The notes beneath the pieces were generated by a model, which did not search any database, was not told where the DNA came from, and saw nothing but the letters and a program-made list of their open reading frames with translations. The translations under genes were made by a program, and so were the position numbers. From contig CAZUTK010000004.1 of the NCBI GenBank assembly GCA_964623265.1, positions 12,188 to 76,187 on the forward strand: DNA of 64,000 nt. Reading direction: 5' to 3'. Source of the DNA: CAZUTK01 sp964623265. GTDB taxonomy: Bacteria > Electryoneota > B3-LCP. Positions 33,525 to 42,477 of the stretch are shown piece after piece. Position 1 is the first letter of the stretch, and each line of letters starts with the position of its first letter.

Positions 33525-34766
33525 TCACTCCCAGCAATAGCCGATCGGCGGCAGCGGCACGGTGTAAGAAACCGCACCGGTGTGGTCCGCCGGATTTTCG
33601 ATCAAAGAGTATGATTTTCCGTTGATTTCGATCCGTCGGTTGATTCCGCACGGCGCATAGAACGTCAGACCCTCCACTTCTGGCGCTTGCAGATCTCCTG
33701 CATCAACGAAGGAACCGTGAATAACCGACGAATCGTTTGCCTCTGAAGAAGTCAATTTCAATCGCAGGCGCAATTCAATATAGCGGCAGAGCCGGGAAGC
33801 AGTCGTCACCCAAATGTCCCCGGCGCGAGCCCATTGCGCCAGATGTTCCAGAGCCCGATAGGCTTCCTTCGAAAACGGCACTTTCGGGCTCGGGCGCCCT
33901 TTTCCAAGGTGCATATAGAGCAGACAGGCTCCCCCAGTTTCCACCAGTCTGCGTAAGAAGCGCGCGGAGAGCAGTTCCGGCAGAAATTCGGATCCGTCTT
34001 TATGGAAATAACCGTAGCGCAGTATTTCGAAAAAATCGCCGCCGTCCCGCAGTTTCCTGCAGCGGATCAGCGGGTTCTTCAGCTGAGGCGAAGGAGCACC
34101 ACCTCTTGAGTTTAGAAGATCCCGCACCAGAAACCGCGCGAGATCCGCGCCGTTCTCCAGCCAATCGGTGATGTCTAAGTGCCGCTGCTGTCCGGGAATC
34201 GGCGTCAGTTCTTTGATCCATATATAGCGGATCCCCGCTTCCCGCGCCAGATCCGCGTGATACTCGAGCACTTCGCTACGGTCACCCCGCACAGAAAAGG
34301 TTTCGCGCACGTCCCCTAGAGAATCGGTGCGCCCCAGATTTTGAAAATTGTGGCGGTCGCCGTGGTTGACCCACACGGGTACTTTCAGCCCGTATTTCCG
34401 CAATTCTTCCACCGCCCATTCCGCGTGCCGGCGGACAAAACCGCCCTTCTGGGAATAGTTTCCCCAGGTGTGCACTATGTCGAGAAGACCGGACGCGATG
34501 CCGTCCCGGATCGCCGGCGCCGCTGAGGAAGGCTGCGGAGTCAGTCCTTCAAAATACGCCAGGGTATCGTCCTGCTGAGGATGAACCGTAAAGAAATGAA
34601 ATGAATCCCCGATTTCGAGCCCCAGACCGGGACCGCAGGGCGTCATCCCGCTCCCGTTCAAGACATCGTGAACCGCCTTCATCTCCTCGAACGTGCGGAG
34701 ACAATCCAGATCGTTACAGATCGCCAGAGCGGCTTTATAGGGATAAGGAAACGGCCTGATTTTCAC
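33525..34766 (-). CDS. Polysaccharide deacetylase-like (NodB-fold) protein, divergent
   Basis: This is a 413-residue protein with a GTG start and no clear SD. KAALAICNDLD near the N-terminus looks like the first NodB-domain motif with its metal-binding Asp. LLDIVHTWGNYS resembles motif 2 (HxxxH) but has Asn in place of the second His. VWVNHGDRHNFQ may replace motif 3. The C-terminal ~80 residues are beta-rich. No signal peptide. The family is uncertain: it could be a cytoplasmic deacetylase-like enzyme or a non-catalytic relative. Being next to the second flippase and GT4 genes, it probably acts on a lipid-linked intermediate (inference). Confidence 0.5.
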   Translation of the reverse strand: MKIRPFPYPYKAALAICNDLDCLRTFEEMKAVHDVLNGSGMTPCGPGLGLEIGDSFHFFTVHPQQDDTLAYFEGLTPQPSSAAPAIRDGIASGLLDIVHTWGNYSQKGGFVRRHAEWAVEELRKYGLKVPVWVNHGDRHNFQNLGRTDSLGDVRETFSVRGDRSEVLEYHADLAREAGIRYIWIKELTPIPGQQRHLDITDWLENGADLARFLVRDLLNSRGGAPSPQLKNPLIRCRKLRDGGDFFEILRYGYFHKDGSEFLPELLSARFLRRLVETGGACLLYMHLGKGRPSPKVPFSKEAYRALEHLAQWARAGDIWVTTASRLCRYIELRLRLKLTSSEANDSSVIHGSFVDAGDLQAPEVEGLTFYAPCGINRRIEINGKSYSLIENPADHTGAVSYTVPLPPIGYCWE

Positions 34767-34848
34767 GTAATGAACGATTCAGCGATTTGACGAAATTCTC
34801 GTTTCACAGCTTAAAGATTCAATATCACCAAGTGCATCTCAATTCTTC

Positions 34849-36354
34849 TCAAATAATCCACAACTTTCGGCCTACGGCTTTTTCCAGCGAGTCCACTTCC
34901 TCGACGCTGAACGGCTTAAACAACTTAACCGCAAGCAAAAAAACAACACCCCCGATCGCCGCCACACCCATGACCTGAAACAGTCCTGTTGCCCAGAAGG
35001 ATAAGAGTTTCAGTATACCAAAGGCGACGAAGCCAGCGGCAAACAACCGGAAAAGCGCACCCCAGGGAAAAGACAACGGCAGATGCCGATGTAAAAAAAG
35101 ATACATCAAAATATTCTTCATCAACGCGGACGTTCCTGTCGCCCAGGCGGCTCCGATCGGTCCGTAGCGAGGAATCAGGATTACTGCGCTGATGATATTG
35201 TAAATCGCTCCGAGTTTCGAATACAACTGCACTTGCACCTTCTCGGTGGATTGCGCCATCCAGGCGATCGGCCAGGAAAATACGTTGAACAGTTCGAAGA
35301 TCGCGACCAGCGCCAGAATATGGCTGGCGCTCTCGTATTTGGGGTCTATCACCAGAGTGATTTCCCGGCTCAGCCCCACCAGAACAATTAACAACGGAAG
35401 CGTGAGATAAACCGCCAGCTTGTTCAGTAAGTTGAAGCGGCGCTGCAAGAATTCGTGCGTAGGCGTTTCGGTAAACTGGCGGAAGAGAATCGTGGATATA
35501 ATCAGCGTGCCGACTTTCAAGGGCGTCAGCGCGATGAACATATCCACGATGCGGGCGGCGAACGAATAGATGCCCACCGCAGCCGGATTCAAAAAAGAGC
35601 TGATCAGGTAATTATCCACGCGGCGGCTTAAAATCAATCCGCCTACTTCATTCAAATAACTGTACGCCGCGTATCGCCGGAACCGCCCTCCCAGACTTCC
35701 AAATCCATCCCTGCTCTCTGCAACATTCTCCGGATACTTTATCGTCTTGATCGTATGGATGAATAGAACGGAACCGATTAACGCCGAAAGGGAAAATCCC
35801 CAAAGAATGCCGATCAAACCATACCCGAAATAAATCGCGAAAAAGTAGAGCAGCGCGCGAAGGATAGAGACGATCACCCGGATGATATTGCGGCGTTTCT
35901 GCAACAGGAAGGTATCCAGCACCAGCTGGCTGGTCTGGTTGAGAATGGAAAACACCAGACCAATTGCGAAAACCGGATAAAGATCTGCGAACTGCTCCGA
36001 ATTGAGCAATTCCCCGAGAAAATCCCGGCCGAAATAACAGAGCAGCGCTCCGGATAAACCGAGAAAAAACTTTGCGATCAAGGCTCGCTTCACCCAGAGC
36101 TGCAGATCCTGAAACAAGCCGCGCTCATAGAGTTCGGGTAAAAATCGTTCAATCAGCGAAGGGATGCCGAGGGAAAAGATCACCGCCACAAGCGAAACGG
36201 TATCCTGAAAGAGATTGAATACGCCGAAATCGGCGATGGGCAATTGCCGGATAACATAAACGGTCACGAAGACCGTCACGATTTTTTCAAAGAACAGACC
36301 CAGATAGTTATACGCCGCTCCGGCGAATCCTTTCCGGATATCTTGTTTAATCAC
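34849..36354 (-). CDS. Polysaccharide flippase (Wzx type), copy 2
   Basis: This is a 501-residue protein with about 14 hydrophobic helices. FAGAAYNYLGLFFEKIVTVF, PIADFGVFNLFQDTVSLVAV and SLIERFLPELYERG are typical of oligosaccharide flippases. The GTG at 36354 is chosen because TTGAGG lies 9 nt upstream; a TTG at 36369 is the alternative. It is not close to the flippase at 5665-7152 in sequence, so this is not a recent duplicate. It would flip lipid-linked units for the polymerase. Confidence 0.8.
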   Translation of the reverse strand: MIKQDIRKGFAGAAYNYLGLFFEKIVTVFVTVYVIRQLPIADFGVFNLFQDTVSLVAVIFSLGIPSLIERFLPELYERGLFQDLQLWVKRALIAKFFLGLSGALLCYFGRDFLGELLNSEQFADLYPVFAIGLVFSILNQTSQLVLDTFLLQKRRNIIRVIVSILRALLYFFAIYFGYGLIGILWGFSLSALIGSVLFIHTIKTIKYPENVAESRDGFGSLGGRFRRYAAYSYLNEVGGLILSRRVDNYLISSFLNPAAVGIYSFAARIVDMFIALTPLKVGTLIISTILFRQFTETPTHEFLQRRFNLLNKLAVYLTLPLLIVLVGLSREITLVIDPKYESASHILALVAIFELFNVFSWPIAWMAQSTEKVQVQLYSKLGAIYNIISAVILIPRYGPIGAAWATGTSALMKNILMYLFLHRHLPLSFPWGALFRLFAAGFVAFGILKLLSFWATGLFQVMGVAAIGGVVFLLAVKLFKPFSVEEVDSLEKAVGRKLWII

Positions 36355-36416
36355 AAAGCGCGACCTCAACGATTGAGATCATTCCGCACTCCTGACACTG
36401 CATTTCGACGAGATCC

Positions 36417-37196
36417 CTAAATCCGGCGATAAATCCATTCTGGAATAATGAATTTTCTCTGATTCAAGACCACGCCGAGCAGGTGGGTGTTCACTTTCTG
36501 CAGCTGGTTGCGGGCGGATTGCGCCACTTCCCAGCGCGTTTTGCCGGAGCGAACCACCAGAATAGCGGTCTCCACCTGTTTCGCCAGCGCGAGAGTCTCG
36601 GCATAAAGAGTAACCGGCGCGGAATCGAGAATGACCATTTCGAAGCGGTTGCGGCATTCGTCCAGCAAACCCTTCATCAGCAGTGATCCGAGCAAATCCG
36701 CAGGATTCGCTGCCGGTTTACCGGCGGTGATGATCCAGAGATTGCGCCGCGGAGCCCCCTTCAATACTTCATCCAGCCGCAATTCTCCCTGAAGCACTTC
36801 CGTCAATCCTCTCTTGCGGTCAATGTCAAAAAAACTATGCAGGACCGGACGACGCAAATTGGCGTCAATCAGCAGGATGCCGCCACCGATTGTTTCCATT
36901 TCGTCAACGGGCAAACCGGTCATGCGATCGCGCGCCAGGAGCCGCGCCCAGTTCGCCGCCACTGTGGAACTGCCTTCACCTCGGACCGAAGCAGTGATCA
37001 AGACCGTTTTGAAGTTCTTCTGCATCCAGATCGCTTCGGTATTCTCCTGCAAGACTTGCAGGTCATTGGCTAACTGGCGCGGGATATCGCCGGGCAGAGG
37101 ATGATGCGCTTCTTCCGGCGTCTCATCCGGTTCCAAGGGATTCTCAACCTCTCCCTGCTTGTCCGCCCACTTAATTAGGTCTTTGTAGATGCTCAA
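36417..37196 (-). CDS. BY-kinase-like P-loop ATPase (CpsD/CapB relative) with degenerate Walker A
   Basis: This is a 259-residue cytoplasmic partner of the Wzz protein. The P-loop region reads TASVRGEGSSTVAANWA: the usual GEGKST lysine is a serine. Walker A' reads LLIDANLRRPVLH (Asp to Asn) and Walker B VILDSAP. The C-terminus (EWIYRRI) has one tyrosine and no tyrosine cluster. So autophosphorylation as in Wzc/CpsD is doubtful; a regulatory or scaffolding ATP-binding role is likelier. The start is TTG, overlapping the wzz-like stop (TTGA), with AGGAGC about 11 nt upstream. Relatives lacking this lysine occur in other polysaccharide loci. Confidence 0.75.
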   Translation of the reverse strand: MSIYKDLIKWADKQGEVENPLEPDETPEEAHHPLPGDIPRQLANDLQVLQENTEAIWMQKNFKTVLITASVRGEGSSTVAANWARLLARDRMTGLPVDEMETIGGGILLIDANLRRPVLHSFFDIDRKRGLTEVLQGELRLDEVLKGAPRRNLWIITAGKPAANPADLLGSLLMKGLLDECRNRFEMVILDSAPVTLYAETLALAKQVETAILVVRSGKTRWEVAQSARNQLQKVNTHLLGVVLNQRKFIIPEWIYRRI

Positions 37197-38617
37197 GTTC
37201 TTTCAAAGCTCCTGATGGATGCCAACACATCCAGGTTCAAATAACGCTGGACGTCTTCCGCGTTTTTCAAAGAATGATCGAAAAAATCAACGAAGAATGC
37301 CAGGGAAAGTCCGGCAAATAAGCCGAAAAAGAGCACCATGACGAGTTTCACCGCCCGATTGCTCGGCAGCGGATCCAGCGGCACCGTCGCGGCGCTGATG
37401 ATCTTCACCCGGACCACCATTTCCTTCTTCGATCGGGATAGCTTGGCTTCCTCCCGTTGCTTGATCAGCATTGAATAGAGCTCCTGGCTCTCGTTGATTC
37501 CCCGGGACAACCGGGACATTTCCACTTCCTTGCCGGAAAGACCCTTGATTTGCTCACGGATCGCCGCGGCATTGCTGCGCAATGTCGCCTCCTCATTCCT
37601 CATCGCTTGAATGCTGGATTCGAGGACGTTCATGATCTCTTTGATCTCGTCGTTGATCCGCTTCTTCAGTGCCTCGATTTCGTCCGTTTTTTCCTGCACC
37701 TCGATGTACGACTCCGTGTATTTCTGGCGCAGGCGGTCCCGCTCATATTCCAGCGTGCGAAGCTGCGTCTTCAGCGCCAAGATCTGCTGCATCTGGAGAT
37801 TCCCGCTGCCCAGATCAATCGCCGGCAATTCGTCGAACGAACCGCTTGCCACCATGCTCTGCAATCCGCGGAGCTTGGATTCCAAGCTGATGCGGTCGAG
37901 ACGGATGCCGTCGGCGCGATTCTCAAAATCCTTGAGCTTGGTAAACAGCAAATCCCCCTCTCTGTCGGGGGAATACAGCGTCCCTTCGCTCTGGAATTCC
38001 GCTCTTTTTTCCTGCAATTCGTTCAATTTTGCGGCGGCTTCGTCAATCTGGCGGTTCAGGAACGCCAGAGTCTGATCATCCGAAAAAATTTCGAAGCGGT
38101 AATCTATGTATTGCTTCACGAGTTCATTGACGATCAGCGCGCACTGCTTTGGATCCCGCGATTTATATTTTACCTTAATGATATTCGGATCGGCGGACGG
38201 CACAACGCTCAAGCGTTCTGAGACTTCTTTGAGAACATCCTGAAAAGCCGCCTCTTTTTCTTGAGGTGTCTTATATTTCGCGTTGTCGTTAAAATCAAAC
38301 AACTTCAAGCTGCGGATGACGCGCTCGAGCACCGGTCGAGACGTCATGATCTCGGATTCTTGGGTGTAACTGTAACTGGCTTCTTCGCTGCGTCCGGTGC
38401 TGGAGAGACGTAAAAGCAGCGCTTTTTCCAGTTCCGGATCGCGTTCTAAAAGAAGCTTGGCTTGTGCTTCGTATTGCGGCGGCATGCGAAAGATCTGGAT
38501 TGCGCCGACGATGAAGGTCAACACCGCCACCATTACGATCACCCAGATGCGTTTGAACACCACCGTCAAAAAGTGGCGCAAGGATGTGGCTCGATCTGGG
38601 ACGTATTGCCTTTCCAT
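37193..38617 (-). CDS. Polysaccharide co-polymerase/chain-length protein (Wzz/GumC-like)
   Basis: This 474-residue inner-membrane protein has an N-terminal helix (~19-38) and a C-terminal helix (~430-450) around a long periplasmic region. The Wzz domain includes FRMPPQYEAQAKLLLERDPE. Long coiled coils (~195-355) contain the EYERDRLRQKYTESY segment, and the GNVR-like MSRLSRGINESQELYSML block precedes the second helix. It would control chain length and link the Wzy polymerase to the Wza exporter. It works with the BY-kinase-like ATPase encoded by the overlapping next gene. Confidence 0.85.
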   Translation of the reverse strand: MERQYVPDRATSLRHFLTVVFKRIWVIVMVAVLTFIVGAIQIFRMPPQYEAQAKLLLERDPELEKALLLRLSSTGRSEEASYSYTQESEIMTSRPVLERVIRSLKLFDFNDNAKYKTPQEKEAAFQDVLKEVSERLSVVPSADPNIIKVKYKSRDPKQCALIVNELVKQYIDYRFEIFSDDQTLAFLNRQIDEAAAKLNELQEKRAEFQSEGTLYSPDREGDLLFTKLKDFENRADGIRLDRISLESKLRGLQSMVASGSFDELPAIDLGSGNLQMQQILALKTQLRTLEYERDRLRQKYTESYIEVQEKTDEIEALKKRINDEIKEIMNVLESSIQAMRNEEATLRSNAAAIREQIKGLSGKEVEMSRLSRGINESQELYSMLIKQREEAKLSRSKKEMVVRVKIISAATVPLDPLPSNRAVKLVMVLFFGLFAGLSLAFFVDFFDHSLKNAEDVQRYLNLDVLASIRSFERT

Positions 38618-38641
38618 CTTAATCGCTCACCGATAATCGCT

Positions 38642-39580
38642 TCATTTATAAATCACACTGAAATATTCGCAGGTCCTGCGTAACCCCTCAGAAAACGTCA
38701 CTCGAGGCTGATAGTCGAAGGATTTCTGCAACAGGGTGATGTCCGCCTGGGAATGCGGCACGTCGCCCGGGCGGGGAGCTACATAGTTGCGCTCGATTTT
38801 GCAATTCAGCAGGTTTTCGATCTGCGCCAGCATCTGGTTCAGGGTGATGCGATCACCGCATGCAGTGTTGAACACCTGTCCCGCTCCGTTCTCGCTCTCC
38901 GCCGCCAGGATATTCGCTTCAACCACATTATCTATGTAGGTGAAATCCCGCGACTGTTCGCCGTCGCCGTACACCGTCACCGGCTGTCCCTTGATTCCCG
39001 CCGTGATGAATTTGGGAATCACCGCGGCATATTGCGATTGAGGATCCTGTTTCGGACCGAATACGTTGAAGTAACGCAGGCTGGTGGTCTGCAACCCGTA
39101 AACCCGGTGATAAACCCGGCAATACGTTTCCGCTGCCAACTTCCCCGCCGCATAAGGGGACATCGGCGCGGGCAGCATATCTTCGCGCTTAGGGAGCTCC
39201 GGATTGCTGCCATAAATAGACGATGAAGACGCGAATACCAACTTCTTCACGCAGGCTTTGCGGGATGCTTCCAGCACATTCAGAGTTCCGTAAACGCTGG
39301 ATTGGAACGTCCCCACCGGATCTTCGATGGACCGGGGCACGGAAGGGAGCGCCGCTTGGTGAAGGACGTAATCCACCCCTGCGAACGCATCCTCTAAGCC
39401 GCGGGGATCGGCGATGTCCAACTCAAAAAGCCGGATTTGATCCAGGAAAGGCTCCAAATTCACACGACGGCCGGTGGAAAAGTTATCCACTACCCGGACT
39501 TCGTGCCCCCGCTTGAGCAAGGCTTCCACTAAATTTGAGCCGATAAAGCCGGCGCCGCCGGTTACCAGATATACTGACAT
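38642..39580 (-). CDS. UDP-glucose/UDP-GlcNAc 4-epimerase (WbpP/GalE-like)
   Basis: This is a 312-residue extended SDR. VTGGAGFIGSNLVEALL binds NAD, SSSSIYGSNP holds the catalytic Ser/Thr region, and YAAGK is the YxxxK pair. TSLRYFNVFGPKQDP closely resembles WbpP-type UDP-GlcNAc/GalNAc 4-epimerases. ATG at 39580 follows the upstream stop by one base; the longer frame to 39634 is a shadow. It would supply UDP-Gal, UDP-GalNAc or their uronates as a donor. Confidence 0.8.
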   Translation of the reverse strand: MSVYLVTGGAGFIGSNLVEALLKRGHEVRVVDNFSTGRRVNLEPFLDQIRLFELDIADPRGLEDAFAGVDYVLHQAALPSVPRSIEDPVGTFQSSVYGTLNVLEASRKACVKKLVFASSSSIYGSNPELPKREDMLPAPMSPYAAGKLAAETYCRVYHRVYGLQTTSLRYFNVFGPKQDPQSQYAAVIPKFITAGIKGQPVTVYGDGEQSRDFTYIDNVVEANILAAESENGAGQVFNTACGDRITLNQMLAQIENLLNCKIERNYVAPRPGDVPHSQADITLLQKSFDYQPRVTFSEGLRRTCEYFSVIYK

Positions 39581-39581
39581 T

Positions 39582-40823
39582 TTATCCGCTGAGTTTTTTG
39601 GGCTCGATTCTGAATCTGTGCAACAACACTGCAAATCCCCAACCGGCGAAGATCATCAGGCAGAATTCCACCGGCAAACGATAACGCACCTGCGTGAAAA
39701 AGAATGAATAGCCGATCGCATGGGACATCAACAAAAGAAAAGGCAGGCTGGCGGTGCACCAGAACCTTCGGCTGAACGCGATACCCAGAATCGCAAAGAT
39801 AAAGACCGGCCCATACGTGAAAATACTGACATAATTCAGAATCCGCGACGTAAAGGGATGATGGACTACCATCCTCCGATCTTCCTGATTCACCTGTTCG
39901 CGGTATTTCACCTCCCGAGTCGTCACTCGATCCGGGATAAACGACCAGAAATGCAGAAACTCCTGAGCAGTCCTGCGGATGAATTTGCCCGGATTTTCAA
40001 CAATGGATCGCACGCGGTTTTCGTATGCGGATTTTCTCTCGGTCTCCTGAGTCGGATCCTTGGGAAAATAGGGCAGATGCCGCGAACCGCGAGCGTCAAT
40101 AAAAGACCATTCGCCGGTGCGTGAATAATTGTACAGAATCCAGGGCGCAATGGGCAGAGAAACCGCAAAAATTATAATACAGAGATAGATCAGTTTCCGT
40201 TTGATGGTGAATCCTGTGATGAAAAAAAGCCACGCCAGCAAAAAAGGCAAAAACGCGAAACTCGCTGTGACGGACAGCGCCCCTAGACCCAGGCAGAATG
40301 AAGCGACAAACGGGTAAAGAACGGATTGCTTTTCCAGCGCTAAAAGTAAAAAATAAACCACAGCGATCAGTAAAAAGGTATTGAGTAAAGTCGGATAAAG
40401 CAACCCTGAAATGAAGATATAATAGGGATAAAAGACGGAGATCCAAGCGGCGAATTTTCCTGCCTCATTACCGAAGATTTTCGCCGCAAGAAACAGGATC
40501 CCCACACAACTGATCGCTCCCAACAGAGCTTGCGCGATGCGCAAAGCGGCTAAATGCCGCCCCCACAGCGCATAGTTTACGGCGACGAACATCGGATAGA
40601 GCGGGGGGCGATCGTATTCCGCGCCGAAGCCGGAACCCTGAAGCAACGATAATGCAGCCTGTTCATAATGACGAAAGTCACTGAAATAATACCCCTCTTT
40701 CAAAAAAGAGATGTATCCTAGGCGGATAATCAACGCTGTGAAAAAGATAATTCCGATTGTGCGCCACGTGAAGTTCCTTGCTGCCGAAGCCGAATAGGAT
40801 TGATTTAGTCGTCCACCGAACAA
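39582..40823 (-). CDS. GT39/PMT-like membrane glycosyltransferase
   Basis: This 413-residue polytopic membrane protein is of the ArnT/PMT GT-C type. After the first helix comes the short acidic loop YYFSDFRHYEQAALSLL (the GT-C Asp region), then RPPLYPMFVAVNYAL. About 8-9 further helices follow, with a C-terminal soluble loop (VENPGKFIRRTAQEF). It would use a polyprenyl-phosphate sugar on the periplasmic side. The start is TTG with AGGTGA about 8 nt upstream, overlapping nothing. A truncated relative with the same ENPG-Y/F motif lies at the right edge of the window. Confidence 0.75.
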   Translation of the reverse strand: MFGGRLNQSYSASAARNFTWRTIGIIFFTALIIRLGYISFLKEGYYFSDFRHYEQAALSLLQGSGFGAEYDRPPLYPMFVAVNYALWGRHLAALRIAQALLGAISCVGILFLAAKIFGNEAGKFAAWISVFYPYYIFISGLLYPTLLNTFLLIAVVYFLLLALEKQSVLYPFVASFCLGLGALSVTASFAFLPFLLAWLFFITGFTIKRKLIYLCIIIFAVSLPIAPWILYNYSRTGEWSFIDARGSRHLPYFPKDPTQETERKSAYENRVRSIVENPGKFIRRTAQEFLHFWSFIPDRVTTREVKYREQVNQEDRRMVVHHPFTSRILNYVSIFTYGPVFIFAILGIAFSRRFWCTASLPFLLLMSHAIGYSFFFTQVRYRLPVEFCLMIFAGWGFAVLLHRFRIEPKKLSG

Positions 40824-41612
40824 TTAAATCACCTGTAGAATGAGCTTTTTCGTGATTGTGCGATGGCCTGATACGCAGGCTTTCACCAACGCTTTGTCGC
40901 AGATCGCATTGACCAGTCGGGGGATTCCTTCGCTGAACTTGTAAATTTCATCCACTGCGCCGTCTTCAAAGAGCTTTTTTCCCATATAACCCGTCATCTT
41001 GACGCGGTGTTCAATGTAGTTTTCCACCTCCTCCTTAGACAGCGGCTTCAAATGAAAATGCAGGCTGATGCGCTGTTTGAATTGCCGCAACTCCGTGGAA
41101 TTAATCATATGCAGGAGTTCCGGCTGTCCCACCAGCACAATCTGGAGCAATTTCCGCTTGGCGGTCTCGATATTGGACAGCAGGCGAATCTCTTCCAACT
41201 GCCAAGAACGAAGGTTCTGCGCCTCATCAATGATCAGCACTGCATTGCCCCCCTTCTGATCCAGCCGGATCAGAAAGTCCTGCAACGTCAAAAGCAGCTC
41301 GCTCTTCGATTTGCCTACGGCATCCAGCCCGAAATCCCGGAAAATAAAGCGCAGCATATCCTTCAAACTCATATTGGAATGCACCAGATGCGCGACCCGA
41401 TGGGAATCATCCAACCGTTCCAACAGCGCGTTGATCACCGTGGTTTTCCCGATCCCGATTTCACCCGTGAGCACTACGAAGCCCTTCCTCATCCGAATGC
41501 CGTACACCAAATATGCCAGAGCATCCTGATAGGCTTCGCCGAAATAGAGGAACTTTGGATCCGGCGTTACGTTAAAGGGATATTCCTTGAAGCCGAAATA
41601 ACTTAGATACAT
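40824..41612 (-). CDS. ExeA/XrtA-associated-type AAA ATPase
   Basis: This 262-residue AAA ATPase begins MYLSYFGFKEYPFNVTPDP, the hallmark of the ExeA/GspA-like ATPases found in exosortase/EPS loci. It has Walker A LTGEIGIGKTTVINALLE (~46-63), Walker B AVLIIDEAQNL (~123-133), sensor-like VLVGQPEL and FKQRISLHFHLKPLS. It ends at residue 262 without the C-terminal peptidoglycan-binding extension of ExeA. It lies directly between wza and the GT39 gene. No exosortase or PEP-CTERM protein is in the window. It probably powers or gates polymer secretion (inference). Confidence 0.8.
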   Translation of the reverse strand: MYLSYFGFKEYPFNVTPDPKFLYFGEAYQDALAYLVYGIRMRKGFVVLTGEIGIGKTTVINALLERLDDSHRVAHLVHSNMSLKDMLRFIFRDFGLDAVGKSKSELLLTLQDFLIRLDQKGGNAVLIIDEAQNLRSWQLEEIRLLSNIETAKRKLLQIVLVGQPELLHMINSTELRQFKQRISLHFHLKPLSKEEVENYIEHRVKMTGYMGKKLFEDGAVDEIYKFSEGIPRLVNAICDKALVKACVSGHRTITKKLILQVI

Positions 41613-41636
41613 ACGAGTTTATCTCTTTCTCAACGT

Positions 41637-42392
41637 TCACGGACTTATAGACTTGTTGCTGTCTTCCTGAATGAGCTTTTGGTAGTAGAACCAGCGGACG
41701 GAAAGATCCAGAGGCGTCAGAATCGCAGGAAGGTAAGAATCGAGAAAGTCGCCCACTTTGGAAATAAAGGTGCGCGGAATGAAGATGATATCGAACGGCT
41801 TGACCGGCGGATCTCCACCGGTTAAATCCCCCTGGATCAATCCTTTTAAGTCCCAGCGCGCGGCGACGATCTGATTGTTCTCCTGGCGGATGATCAGTAC
41901 GCTGGACATCTTAGCTTCCCGACTCGGACCACCCGCCAGAGCCACCGCCTGCAACGCCGTCAACATTCCGCGAAAGGGAACTGCACCAGGCCGAGGCACT
42001 TCGCCCAGGACGTATACTTCCGGCGTGCCGAACTCGCGGACGAAAACCGACACTTCCGGATCCTTGATGATCCCCGCGTAGCTGTGCGTTATGACGCTGT
42101 CCACTTGCGCCGGTGTTCGTCCCACAACCAACAGATCGCCGTAGCGCTGCAGCGTGATACGGCCATCCGGTCGTACTTTCACCGTCTCATCGAAACGCTC
42201 ATTGTTGAAGAATTTGATTTCGAGCACATCGCCGAAATCTATGAGGTAGTCCGGCAGATCCCGTTCTGAAGGCGGCACAAATGGAGGTAATGGGCGGCGG
42301 GCAATTTCAACCAGTCCCGGTCCGCGACTGCTGCTGCAGGAGACGGCGAGCAATCCGAACAGCAGTATTCCTAGTCGAACGTTCCTCTTCAT
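41637..42392 (-). CDS. wza: Polysaccharide export lipoprotein (Wza-like)
   Basis: This 251-residue outer-membrane lipoprotein carries signal peptide plus lipobox LLAVSC at the N-terminus. The Poly_export domain (IDFGDVLEIKFFNNERFDET, VRPDGRITLQRYGDLLVVG) is followed by an SLBB-like domain (PEVYVLGEVPRPGAVPF, LTALQAVALAGG). It forms the periplasmic/outer-membrane exit channel. The ATG at 42392 is fixed by the lipobox; the longer frame to 42506 covers the promoter. First gene of the ~38-kb operon. It is shorter than E. coli Wza (~380), with a single SLBB repeat, as is common outside enterics. Confidence 0.85.
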   Translation of the reverse strand: MKRNVRLGILLFGLLAVSCSSSRGPGLVEIARRPLPPFVPPSERDLPDYLIDFGDVLEIKFFNNERFDETVKVRPDGRITLQRYGDLLVVGRTPAQVDSVITHSYAGIIKDPEVSVFVREFGTPEVYVLGEVPRPGAVPFRGMLTALQAVALAGGPSREAKMSSVLIIRQENNQIVAARWDLKGLIQGDLTGGDPPVKPFDIIFIPRTFISKVGDFLDSYLPAILTPLDLSVRWFYYQKLIQEDSNKSISP

Positions 42393-42410
42393 CTTGGCAA
42401 TTTGATCCCC

Positions 42411-42475
42411 GAATGTTTCACTATGAACGACAAAATATATACGAAGGAAAGCACAGTCTGATAGAATGTTTCCTT
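42411..42475 (-). repeat. Operator-like repeats in the wza leader
   Basis: A perfect inverted repeat (AAGGAAA at 42444-42450, TTTCCTT at 42469-42475, 18-bp spacer) covers the predicted start site. A 9-bp direct repeat, GAATGTTTC in plus-strand terms, occurs at 42411-42419 and 42464-42472, start to start 53 bp, about five helical turns. Either could bind a regulator of the polysaccharide operon. The inverted repeat could also fold in the RNA. Confidence 0.4.
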
Positions 42476-42477
42476 GA

